From positions 20,844-84,843 of the forward strand of contig NZ_RHFG01000016.1 in NCBI RefSeq assembly GCF_004745485.1: a stretch of 64,000 bases of DNA. Direction: 5' to 3'. This DNA comes from Brevibacterium sp. S22. Lineage in GTDB: Bacteria; Actinomycetota; Actinomycetes; Actinomycetales; Brevibacteriaceae. Both the position numbers and the translations under genes were made by a program. The notes beneath the pieces were generated by a model. It worked only from the letters and a program-made list of their open reading frames with translations, was not told the DNA's origin and ran no database searches. Position 1 is the stretch's first letter. Every line of letters begins with the position of its first letter. Positions 36,845 through 44,300 of this stretch are shown in pieces.

Positions 36845-36867
36845 TGTAAAACCGCGTCGAAACACCG

Positions 36868-36900
36868 ACCGCCCGCCGTCGACTCCGACGGCGGGCGGTT
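36868..36900 (+). terminator. Rho-independent terminator after the amidase gene
   Basis: A perfect 14-base stem (36868-36881 with 36886-36899) closes a 4-base loop ACTC, very rich in G and C, and ends in TT. It begins 23 bases after the amidase stop and separates that gene from the IclR gene, which therefore should have its own promoter. The U-tract is short, as is common in actinobacteria. Confidence 0.8.
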
Positions 36901-37066
36901 GATATGTGTGCCGGACACCCGCCGAGTGCTCGACCGGCGATAATCATGACGACGGATGCTGATGAGCTCAGGAAGGTCGAGTCCGTCCCGAAAACCGATG
37001 GGCTCGTTACTATGGGACAGATTCCATGCAGCACCGGTTACATGGAGAACAGCAGGAGGACCTCCG

Positions 37067-37879
37067 ATGGATGAAATGGCGCCCCACGATGGGTCGGGCG
37101 GCAATCGGCCGCAGGGAGCCGCAGCGTCGTTGCTCAATGGGCTATCGGTGCTCGAGGCGTTTTCACACTCGACGCGCACAATGCTCGGGGTCACTGAGAT
37201 CTCGGCTGCCGTCGGTCTCCACAAGAGCACGGTGTCGCGTATGCTCACGGGCCTCACCGAGGCGGGCTTCGTGCAGCGTGATGCGGAATCCGGCCGGTAC
37301 CGGCTGGGCTTCGGCGTCATTGGTCTGGCCGGCCCTCTCCTCGCTGATCTCGACGTACGCCGAGCTGCCCTCCCGCTGCTCGAGGAGATGACCAAGGAGA
37401 CGTTCGAGACCTCCGCCATCGCAGTTTGGAATGGTACCAATGCTGTCGTCGTCGAGCAGATCGCCAGCCCGCACCAGGTCAAACACAGCTCGAGCATCGG
37501 CACTCGCTACGACAAGTTCGCGAGCTCCTCCGTGCGTATCTTCCTGTCGGACTTCTCCCGGGCAGAAGTCGACCAGCTGATCACCAGCGGAGAGATCAAG
37601 CGTGAAGGCTATCTCGGTCTCGATGACCCCATCCACGACCATCTCGACGATGTGCGACGGGACGGGATCGCTGTGAATGACGGTGAGACGACTTTCGAGG
37701 AGTACGGAACTTCTGCCCCCGTGCGCGACTATCGCGGCAAGCAGGTCGGATGCATTATCGCCAGCGCCCCACGGTCCCGAGTGCAGTATCGACGCAGTCA
37801 GGATGAGCTGGAGAGCGCCGTTCGACGCACCGCGTCCGAGGTCACCGTCCAGCTCGGCGGGCCGGTCAACGAGAGCTGA
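37067..37879 (+). CDS. IclR family transcriptional regulator
   Basis: A 270-residue regulator. The N-terminal winged helix is LLNGLSVLEAFSHSTRTMLGVTEISAAVGLHKSTVSRMLTGL followed by GFVQRDAESGRYRLGFG. The C-terminal IclR effector domain follows (TSAIAVWNGTNAVVVEQIASPHQVKH and later NDGETTFEEYGTSAPVRDYRGKQVG). The start MDEMAPHD has AGGAGG 7 bases upstream; a longer frame from 36956 has none. It lies after the amidase terminator and probably controls the divergent HyuA-HyuB and amidase promoters in response to a pathway metabolite. Confidence 0.92.
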   Translation: MDEMAPHDGSGGNRPQGAAASLLNGLSVLEAFSHSTRTMLGVTEISAAVGLHKSTVSRMLTGLTEAGFVQRDAESGRYRLGFGVIGLAGPLLADLDVRRAALPLLEEMTKETFETSAIAVWNGTNAVVVEQIASPHQVKHSSSIGTRYDKFASSSVRIFLSDFSRAEVDQLITSGEIKREGYLGLDDPIHDHLDDVRRDGIAVNDGETTFEEYGTSAPVRDYRGKQVGCIIASAPRSRVQYRRSQDELESAVRRTASEVTVQLGGPVNES

Positions 37880-37928
37880 GAGCGCAGCCGCAGGGCGATC
37901 ATGAGCACCGGCCCAGGCGACGAAGTGA

Positions 37929-38924
37929 TTACGACAACTGCTCGGGCCCCGTGTCCGCGCTGCCAACTTCGAGCTGCTTCCGCCCCGGTGCCGACGGGGT
38001 GAGCACGACCTCCTGGATCATCGGCAGCTTCTCGAGTTCGACTTCGGCCTCGCGCAGCCGCAGTGCGAGCGCGCTCTCCCGGTCGTCTCCGATGAGGTCG
38101 ATGGCCGCGACGACGTAGACACGACCGGCGCCGACGAATTCGATGTGCAGGTAGGAGACGCTGGCGATCGAGGGGTTCTCGAGCATCGCTTCGAGCAGGT
38201 CATCGCGGACGGCCGGGCTGACGGTCTCGCCGACGAGGAAGCGACGGTTGCGGTCCATGAGCACGATCGCGACGATACCGAGCAGCACGCCGACGAGGAT
38301 CGAGCCGATCGCATCGAAGGCGGCGATGCCGGTGATCTGGTGGAGCAGCATCGCGAGAAACGCGATGGCGATGCCGATGAGTGCGGCAGCATCCTCGGCG
38401 AAGACCGCGCGCAGGGTCGGGTTCGATCCGTTCATCACGTAGTCGACGGTGTGGCGGCGCAGCTTGACCGCTCGCCCGCGGGCCTGCCGCACCGACTGAA
38501 TGAAGGAGAAACCTTCGAACAGGGCCGAGAGGCCGAGGACGATATATCCGACGAGGTAGCTCGTTTCGGATTCACCCGCGGAGAGTGATTGGATGCCGTG
38601 CCAGATCGACACAGCCGCACCTACAGAGAAGAGGCCAAAGGCCGCGAACATCGACCACACGTAGGCTTCGCGACCGTGCCCGAGTGGGTGCTTGGCATCG
38701 GCGGGCTTCGCACCTCTGCGTTCGGCGATGAGGAGGAAGATCTCGTTGCCGGTGTCGGCCCAGGAATGGGCCGCCTCGGCAACAAGGGAAGCGGAGCCGG
38801 TGATGACCGCAGCGATCGTCTTCGCGATGGCCACCGCAAGGTTCGCGACGAAGGCGATGATGACGGTGACCGTGCTGTCGCTCGACGCCTGCTCGCTTGT
38901 CTCACCGCTCTTCTGCTCACTCAT
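37929..38924 (-). CDS. Cation diffusion facilitator family transporter
   Basis: A 331-residue membrane protein that would export divalent metal (zinc, iron, manganese or cobalt) in exchange for protons. The N-terminal membrane part shows VTVIIAFVANLAVAIAKTIAAVITGSASLVAEAAHSWADTGNE, with the His-x3-Asp metal site in helix 2, then SIGAILVG-like helices and a cytoplasmic C-terminal domain (HIEFVGAGRVYVVAAIDLI). The start MSEQKSG has AGAGGAA upstream. It is convergent with the IclR gene and has no obvious functional link to it. Confidence 0.9.
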   Translation of the reverse strand: MSEQKSGETSEQASSDSTVTVIIAFVANLAVAIAKTIAAVITGSASLVAEAAHSWADTGNEIFLLIAERRGAKPADAKHPLGHGREAYVWSMFAAFGLFSVGAAVSIWHGIQSLSAGESETSYLVGYIVLGLSALFEGFSFIQSVRQARGRAVKLRRHTVDYVMNGSNPTLRAVFAEDAAALIGIAIAFLAMLLHQITGIAAFDAIGSILVGVLLGIVAIVLMDRNRRFLVGETVSPAVRDDLLEAMLENPSIASVSYLHIEFVGAGRVYVVAAIDLIGDDRESALALRLREAEVELEKLPMIQEVVLTPSAPGRKQLEVGSADTGPEQLS

Positions 38925-39185
38925 CGCGGTTCCTCTCACTCGCCTGGTGGGGTGTTCAACCCCAGCCTACGGCGGCCGTCCCTCGCTGAGGAGGCCGGAA
39001 CCTTGGTTATGCCGCGAGAAGATCGTCGTAATTGTCTACCTGTGACTGCCTGAGATCGGCACTATCCCAGCGGCCATCGTCCCTGGTAGCGGATACCTCG
39101 GCACGCCCGCGTTCACGCAGAGGGCCGGCGGAGTCGAGTCGGCCAGCCGATCGACTAGCTCAATATTGTGGGGCAGATAGGTCCG

Positions 39186-39857
39186 TCACCCATCACGAAG
39201 CAGCTCCCCGGGTGGACCCCCGGAGTGGCTGAAGAGAACATCAGTCATGTGATCTCGCGCCCGCTCGATCCCGGACAGAGCGGTCTTCCGAATCACTTCG
39301 TCGTCCCCAGTCATGATCGCATCGACAAGTCGGCCGTGATTGACCGCGTTATAAGGACGACCGAGCTCCCTTCGTAGATTGAGGCACCGTTCGATCTCTT
39401 CATGAATCGACTGAACAGTCCGCGCCAGCAGAGGAATATCCGAAAGCTCAGCAACACGAACATGGAGCCGGCTGTTACGCGCGTTGCGTACTGATGCCGA
39501 GGCGTCCGGGTCGACACTCTGAGCGCTCAGGTCCTCGAGTTCGGCCAGCTCCTCGCCCGAAGCACGCCTAGACGCAAGGACTGCGGCTTCCGGTTCGACT
39601 AATGTACGCAGTGTGTAGAGATCATGAATCTCGGCGAAGTCGATCGACTTGACGAAGGTGCCCCTCTTGGGAAGCACCACAACGAGCCCTTCTCGGCGGA
39701 GGTTGTTGATTGCCTCCCGTATCGGGGTTCGACTCATTTCATACTGCTCGGCAAGATCCGAATCCGACAGCACCGAACCCGGCCGCAGACGCGCTTCGAC
39801 TATATCCCTCTTCAGGCGGCAATACGCCCGGTCAGCCATTGACGCTTTCGCGGCCAT
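39186..39857 (-). CDS. GntR family regulator, FadR/FCD type
   Basis: A 223-residue regulator. The winged helix is RAYCRLKRDIVEARLRPGSVLSDSDLAEQYEMSRTPIREAINNLRREGLV; the FCD effector domain follows with the metal-ligand region DLYTLRTLVEPEAAVLA and HVRVAELSDIPLLARTV. The start at 39857 has AAGGGGAG 6 bases upstream. It is divergent from the AbgT transporter gene, with a strong inverted repeat in the gap, and probably represses both itself and the transporter/opine dehydrogenase genes. Confidence 0.9.
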   Translation of the reverse strand: MAAKASMADRAYCRLKRDIVEARLRPGSVLSDSDLAEQYEMSRTPIREAINNLRREGLVVVLPKRGTFVKSIDFAEIHDLYTLRTLVEPEAAVLASRRASGEELAELEDLSAQSVDPDASASVRNARNSRLHVRVAELSDIPLLARTVQSIHEEIERCLNLRRELGRPYNAVNHGRLVDAIMTGDDEVIRKTALSGIERARDHMTDVLFSHSGGPPGELLRDG

Positions 39858-39907
39858 CGAACACTCCCCTTCGGTCACATATCAGTGCCCGATCATGCAG
39901 CGTAGGG

Positions 39908-39937
39908 TTGACTTTTCCTACATCGCGATTCTAGCAT
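39908..39937 (+). promoter_or_regulatory. Promoter for the AbgT-type transporter gene
   Basis: TTGACT (39908-39913) and TAGCAT (39932-39937) are separated by 18 bases and read toward the transporter gene. The inverted repeat described next begins 8 bases downstream, so bound regulator would cover the transcription start. Confidence 0.45.
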
Positions 39938-39944
39938 TCCTGTT

Positions 39945-39979
39945 ATATATTTCATGTATTTGAACTGCATGAAACATAT
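39945..39979. promoter_or_regulatory. Inverted repeat with 12-base arms, candidate GntR operator
   Basis: ATATATTTCATG (39945-39956) and CATGAAACATAT (39968-39979) are inverted copies with a single mismatch, separated by 11 bases. The position between the divergent GntR gene and the transporter gene, right after the transporter -10 box, points to an operator for the adjacent FCD-type regulator. A hairpin in the 5' leader is an alternative. Confidence 0.6.
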
Positions 39980-40052
39980 CCACCCTTCCGTCCTCGCTGA
40001 GGACCTCACCACAACGGAGTGCCATGAGTTCACAATCGCCAGGAGGGCCGAA

Positions 40053-41648
40053 ATGACTTCCCAAGTCGAGACCAATCCGAAACCGGAACAGAATCTCAAC
40101 CCTGACAACCGCCTATATCGCCTCCTCAGCGCCATCGAACGAGCCGGGAACCGACTTCCTCATCCGTTCTGGCTGTTCGTTATCCTCTGCGCGCTCCTCG
40201 GCATCACAAGCGCGATCCTGGCCGGGCTCGGAGTGTCGGTGACACTACCCGCCGATGGGTCAACGGCCGCGGTCAAGAATCTGTTCTCGGTCGACGGGGC
40301 CCTCTTCGCCATCGAGAATGCCCTGACGAACTACGCGACGTTTCCGCCTCTGGCGATGATCGTGGTCGTCCTCCTCGGCGTGAGCATCGCCGAGCGCAGC
40401 GGGATGCTCACTGCCTTGCTGCGTGTGACGGTGGGGCGGCTGCCGAGAGCATGGCTGACCTTCTCGATCGCGTTCGCCTCCATGATCGCGCACGTGATGT
40501 CGGATTCCGCATATCTCGTGATGATTCCACTCGGCGCGCTGGCCTTCCGCGCTGCCGGCAGAAGCCCGCTGCTTGGTCTCATGGTCGCCTATGCGTCCAC
40601 TGCGGTCGGGTTCAATGCGAGCCCGATCGTCACGCCCTCGGATGCGATCCGCGCTTCGCTGTCGATGGCGGCCTCGCACATCGTCGACAAGGACTACGTT
40701 GTCACGCCCTTCGCGACCTACTTCTTCACCGCCGCCTCCTCCGTCATACTTTCGGTCACCATTGCCGTCGTCGTCGACAAACTGCTCAGCCGCCGTCCGG
40801 AGTTCTCCGAGAGCCGTCTTGAAACAGATTTCACCGTGTCCGACCGGCTGTTCAATACGGACACGACCGCACAGACTAGCGGATCTGTAACTCTCAAAGC
40901 CGACGAACGCCGCGGCCTCATCATCTCCGCGGTCGCATTCGTCATCGCGGCCGGCGGTATCGCGCTCATGCTCATGCCAGGCTCGCCCTTCCGCGGAGAG
41001 GGTGGCAACATCATCCAATCCCCGGTTCTCAAGAACATCGCGATCTTCATCGCCATCGTCTTCGGACTGCTCGGCATCGTCTACGGACGGATCACGAAGT
41101 CGATCCCCACCCTCGGCGATGTGCCGCCAGCGATGGCCGAGGGCATCCGGACGCTGGCACCAGTGCTTGTTCTGTTCTTCGTCGTAGCGCAGTTCCTCGC
41201 CTACTTCGAGTGGACCAATATCGGTTCGGTCATCAGTGTCAATGGTGCTGAGCTGTTCAAACAGCTCAACGCCCCGCACCTTGTGCTGCTGCTCCTCATC
41301 GTCGCCGCAATCTGCGTGCTCAATATGCTCATCACCAGTGGTTCGGCCATGTGGTCGATCCTCGCTCCCGTACTCGTCCCGCTCGTGATGTACATCGGGA
41401 TGCGGCCGGAATCGGCGATGGTCGCGTTCATGATCGGTGACTCTGTGACCAACTGCCTCACGCCGCTCAATGGCTACTTCGTGCTCGCCCTCGGATATGT
41501 CCAGCACTTCCGCAAAGGAGCCGGCGTCGGCACAATGCTCTCCTTCACGCTTCCGCTCGCCGTTGCGGTGCTCATCGTATGGACGGCCTTCTTCGTCCTC
41601 TGGTATCTGCTCGGAATCCCGCTCGGACCGGGCGTACCGGTGCGCTGA
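40053..41648 (+). CDS. AbgT family transporter
   Basis: A 531-residue membrane protein of the p-aminobenzoyl-glutamate transporter family; some members export sulfonamides. Hallmarks: RLLSAIERAGNRLPHPFWLFVILC near the N-terminus, SDSAYLVMIPLGALAFRAAGRSPLLGLM and FNASPIVTPSDA, then a second half ending with GDSVTNCLTPLNGYFVLALGYVQ. The start MTSQVETN has AGGAGG upstream; the open frame extends to 39954 without a ribosome site and would run into the operator. It is followed after 57 bases by an opine dehydrogenase gene, so an N-substituted amino acid may be its substrate. Confidence 0.9.
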   Translation: MTSQVETNPKPEQNLNPDNRLYRLLSAIERAGNRLPHPFWLFVILCALLGITSAILAGLGVSVTLPADGSTAAVKNLFSVDGALFAIENALTNYATFPPLAMIVVVLLGVSIAERSGMLTALLRVTVGRLPRAWLTFSIAFASMIAHVMSDSAYLVMIPLGALAFRAAGRSPLLGLMVAYASTAVGFNASPIVTPSDAIRASLSMAASHIVDKDYVVTPFATYFFTAASSVILSVTIAVVVDKLLSRRPEFSESRLETDFTVSDRLFNTDTTAQTSGSVTLKADERRGLIISAVAFVIAAGGIALMLMPGSPFRGEGGNIIQSPVLKNIAIFIAIVFGLLGIVYGRITKSIPTLGDVPPAMAEGIRTLAPVLVLFFVVAQFLAYFEWTNIGSVISVNGAELFKQLNAPHLVLLLLIVAAICVLNMLITSGSAMWSILAPVLVPLVMYIGMRPESAMVAFMIGDSVTNCLTPLNGYFVLALGYVQHFRKGAGVGTMLSFTLPLAVAVLIVWTAFFVLWYLLGIPLGPGVPVR

Positions 41649-41705
41649 CCTCGCCGTCCGCGACACCAACGACACAACTGCTGCCACAACGAAAGGAACA
41701 GAGAA

Positions 41706-42785
41706 ATGGGAACAATCGCCGTCATCGGCGCAGGCAATGTCGGACAGACGATTGCCGGACACATGACGTTGAATGGACATTCGGTTCGTCTGTACTCCGT
41801 CTGGGACCGAGAGTTCGAACCGATCCGCGATCGGGGAGGCATCGAACTCTTCGGAGATATCGAGGGCAGGGCGATGCCGAGGCTGCTCACTACCGACATC
41901 GAGGCCGCCGTGACCGGTGCCGAAGTCATCGTGGTGGCGGCACCCGCCTTCGCTCATCCCGGGCTTTCGGCATCGTTGGCACAGGTTCTGACGCCCGAGC
42001 AGCTCGTCGTTTTCCAGCCCACGGTGCTCGGCAGCGGTGTCGAATTGTCCCGGCAGTTCGCCCTGGAGAATCGTCGACCGAGCCTCATCGCAGAAAGTGC
42101 GACGAGCCTCTATACATGCCGACTCAAGGAACCAGCACGGGTATTCGTCGGCGCGATCAAGGACTCGATACGTATCTCAAGCCTGCCGAACAGTCGGACG
42201 CAGGAGGTGATCGATCGCTTGACACCCTTCTTCGGGGAGCACTACGCCACGGCCGTCGACAGTCTTGCGGTCGGGCTGAGCAATTCGAATCCGATTTATC
42301 ACGTACCTCCGGCAGTCCTCAACTTCAAAACAGTCGAGGATGCTGATCGTCTGCCCCAGCACACACTGGTGACGCCGCGGATCGCAGAGGCCATCGAGGC
42401 TCTGGATCAGGAGAGACTCTCACTGTCTTCGACTCTGCACACGGACACGACCGGATTCTGGCAGTTCCTCGCCGATGCCTATGGGGTCACCGAAGGATCC
42501 TTCGTCGACCGAGTCGTCCAAGGCTATGGTCGACAGGCATTTCCGGAACCGGATTCGCTCACTCACCGCTACTTCACAGAAGACATCCCTTTCGGGCTGG
42601 TCATCTGGAGTTCGATCGGGCACGAGGTGGGCGTGAATATGCCGCTCACCGACGGATTCATCGCCATCAGCAGCGTTCTGTGCGGCGTTGACTTCCAGAA
42701 GACCGGCCGCACCGTCGACTCACTGGGGCTGACTGGAGCCACGGTCGAAGACATTCTCCGTGTATTCAGTGACGGCATGCGTTGA
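41706..42785 (+). CDS. Octopine/opine dehydrogenase family NAD(P)-dependent oxidoreductase
   Basis: A 359-residue enzyme. The Rossmann motif IAVIGAGNVGQTIAGHM is at the N-terminus; the C-terminal opine dehydrogenase domain begins near residue 180 and includes GLSNSNPIYHVPPAVLN, with the His thought to act in catalysis, and later PFFGEHYATAVDSL and VNMPLTDGFIAISSVLCGVDF. Such enzymes reductively join, or oxidatively split, an amino acid and a 2-oxo acid. It lies directly after the AbgT-type transporter gene and is probably in its operon, which would fit catabolism of an opine-like compound. Confidence 0.87.
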   Translation: MGTIAVIGAGNVGQTIAGHMTLNGHSVRLYSVWDREFEPIRDRGGIELFGDIEGRAMPRLLTTDIEAAVTGAEVIVVAAPAFAHPGLSASLAQVLTPEQLVVFQPTVLGSGVELSRQFALENRRPSLIAESATSLYTCRLKEPARVFVGAIKDSIRISSLPNSRTQEVIDRLTPFFGEHYATAVDSLAVGLSNSNPIYHVPPAVLNFKTVEDADRLPQHTLVTPRIAEAIEALDQERLSLSSTLHTDTTGFWQFLADAYGVTEGSFVDRVVQGYGRQAFPEPDSLTHRYFTEDIPFGLVIWSSIGHEVGVNMPLTDGFIAISSVLCGVDFQKTGRTVDSLGLTGATVEDILRVFSDGMR

Positions 42786-42845
42786 GGCAGGATTCGACCT
42801 CGCGCCTACATCCGAAAGCTTTGAGCGCGCGGGGAAGCCGTTCCC

Positions 42846-43637
42846 TCAGTGCCCGTCGCCCTGGGCCAGCCGAACGCCCTCCGAGGAGTGTCCGTTGTCG
42901 ATCAGCCACTCGCTGCAGGCCAGAACGGCACCGGCGGGGTCGGCGATGACGACGTTTCGATGACTCTCCGTGTCGAAAGGACCGAGGATGACAGTGCCGC
43001 CCAGCGACTCGACGAGCGTTGCCGTGTCGTCAGCATCACTGATGGCGATGTTGATCGCCCAGTGCGGCGGGGTGTCACTGCCGACGGAGAGCAGGCCCAG
43101 CGTCCGACCGTCCAGGCTCCAGCGAGAGAAGGGGGCTCCTGGGACGTCCTCGAGCTGCCATCCGAAGACAGCTCCGTAGAAGGTCTGTGCCGCTTCGCGG
43201 TCCGGAGCATGCAGAGACGCCATCGACCACGCTCCGGGTTCAGAAGACGTCTCGACGCCCTCGGCGGCTCCCCCGTCATTGACGCAGAAGGGAACTCCGG
43301 ACGAGTCGGCGATGACCGCGACCCGTCCACCGTTGCCACGGTCCAGGGATGGCAGCAGACAGCTGCCACCGGCGGCTTGCGCCTCGGCGATCGTGTCGTC
43401 GATGTCATCGACCCGCACGTGGATCAGCCATGTAGGTGGAACCGCCTCCGGGGCCGCGCAGATGCCGGCGGCGCGGTGATCGCCCAAACGAGCGACGGCC
43501 GGCCCGTGGCTCCCACCTGGATCATCGACCGTCCAACCGAAGACCTGGGTGTAGAAGTCGACGGCGTCGGGTACGGACGGCTGGAGCGTCTCAATCCAGA
43601 ATGGCGCACCGATCGGGTGCGTGCTGCCGTGGGACAT
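42846..43637 (-). CDS. VOC (glyoxalase-fold) family protein, two-domain
   Basis: A 263-residue protein with two tandem glyoxalase-fold units: APFWIETLQPSVPDAVDFYTQVFGWTVDD at the N-terminus and GAWSMASLHAPDREAAQTFYGAVFGWQLEDV at about residue 130. This arrangement is typical of an actinobacterial two-domain group whose substrates are mostly unknown. AGGAG lies 11 bases before the ATG. It is followed on the same strand, upstream, by another VOC-type gene; the two may be co-transcribed. Confidence 0.88.
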   Translation of the reverse strand: MSHGSTHPIGAPFWIETLQPSVPDAVDFYTQVFGWTVDDPGGSHGPAVARLGDHRAAGICAAPEAVPPTWLIHVRVDDIDDTIAEAQAAGGSCLLPSLDRGNGGRVAVIADSSGVPFCVNDGGAAEGVETSSEPGAWSMASLHAPDREAAQTFYGAVFGWQLEDVPGAPFSRWSLDGRTLGLLSVGSDTPPHWAINIAISDADDTATLVESLGGTVILGPFDTESHRNVVIADPAGAVLACSEWLIDNGHSSEGVRLAQGDGH

Positions 43638-43687
43638 CTGCGCCGTTCACTCCTGAGGATTCGAGAGCATCGGATGCTCGGTGCCCA

Positions 43688-44104
43688 CTATCCGTCCGAT
43701 GACGCGGCGGTATCGACGATCCACGGCACTCCGTACCAGTCGAGACACATGCCGAATCCTTCGGACCAGAACGTCGGGCCCAGCGGCATCTGCACCTCTC
43801 CCCCATCGGCCAGTCCGGTGAACACCGTGTCGGCAGCCTCTGAGTCGGATGCTGTAAAGGAGAGAGCGATCCCCTGCCTCGGACCCCCATCGCCCGAGGT
43901 GTCATCCGACCCCATCAGCAAGGTATCCCCGAAGGTCAGCGCGGCATGCATGACGGTATCGTCGGTTGAACCGGGCATACGCTGATCTTCGGGAACGTCT
44001 TTCATCAGCATAATCGTCAGCTCGCCGCCGAAGATCTCCTGATAGTGGTTGAACGCTTCAGCGCATTGTCCGTCGCTGAAGAAGATATAGGCATCGATCG
44101 ACAT
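43688..44104 (-). CDS. VOC family protein, PhnB/3-demethylubiquinone methyltransferase-like fold
   Basis: A 138-residue single-unit protein with the pattern IDAYIFFSDGQCAEAFNHYQEIFGGELTIMLMKDVPED, MHAALTFGDTLLMGSDD and LGPTFWSEGFGMCLDWYGVPWIVD, which is the PhnB-like VOC group. Its enzymatic role is not known. The start is preceded by GAGAGG. It ends 50 bases before the two-domain VOC gene on the same strand. Confidence 0.85.
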   Translation of the reverse strand: MSIDAYIFFSDGQCAEAFNHYQEIFGGELTIMLMKDVPEDQRMPGSTDDTVMHAALTFGDTLLMGSDDTSGDGGPRQGIALSFTASDSEAADTVFTGLADGGEVQMPLGPTFWSEGFGMCLDWYGVPWIVDTAASSDG

Positions 44105-44300
44105 CGTGCGTCACCTCTCGGAGCTGTCATTGGTCGGAGAATCAGTGGTTCCACGTGCACAGTGCTCATGCAAGGTTACGCGCGCGGACACACGACATGT
44201 GCAGTCTGACCATGTCGGAGCGGGCTTGAAGCACTGAGTGTCGAGCACCAAGTGTCGATACCGAAGTCGACATGCGCCTGAGCGCTGACGGCGGAGCCGC

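Noticed and set aside
31797..37879. A full creatinine degradation cluster including creatinine deaminase
   Set aside because: No cytosine/creatinine deaminase-type protein is encoded in the window, so only the hydantoin-opening and carbamoyl-removing steps are claimed.
38951..38965. Short hairpin GGGGTnnnnnACCCC upstream of the cation diffusion facilitator as a metal riboswitch
   Set aside because: Only five pairs and no larger conserved architecture; chance in high-GC DNA is likely.
40260..41957. A 565-codon open frame antisense to the AbgT and opine dehydrogenase genes
   Set aside because: Its translation is rich in Arg, Asp, Glu and His with no domain pattern, and it mirrors the real genes on the other strand; such frames are common in high-GC DNA.
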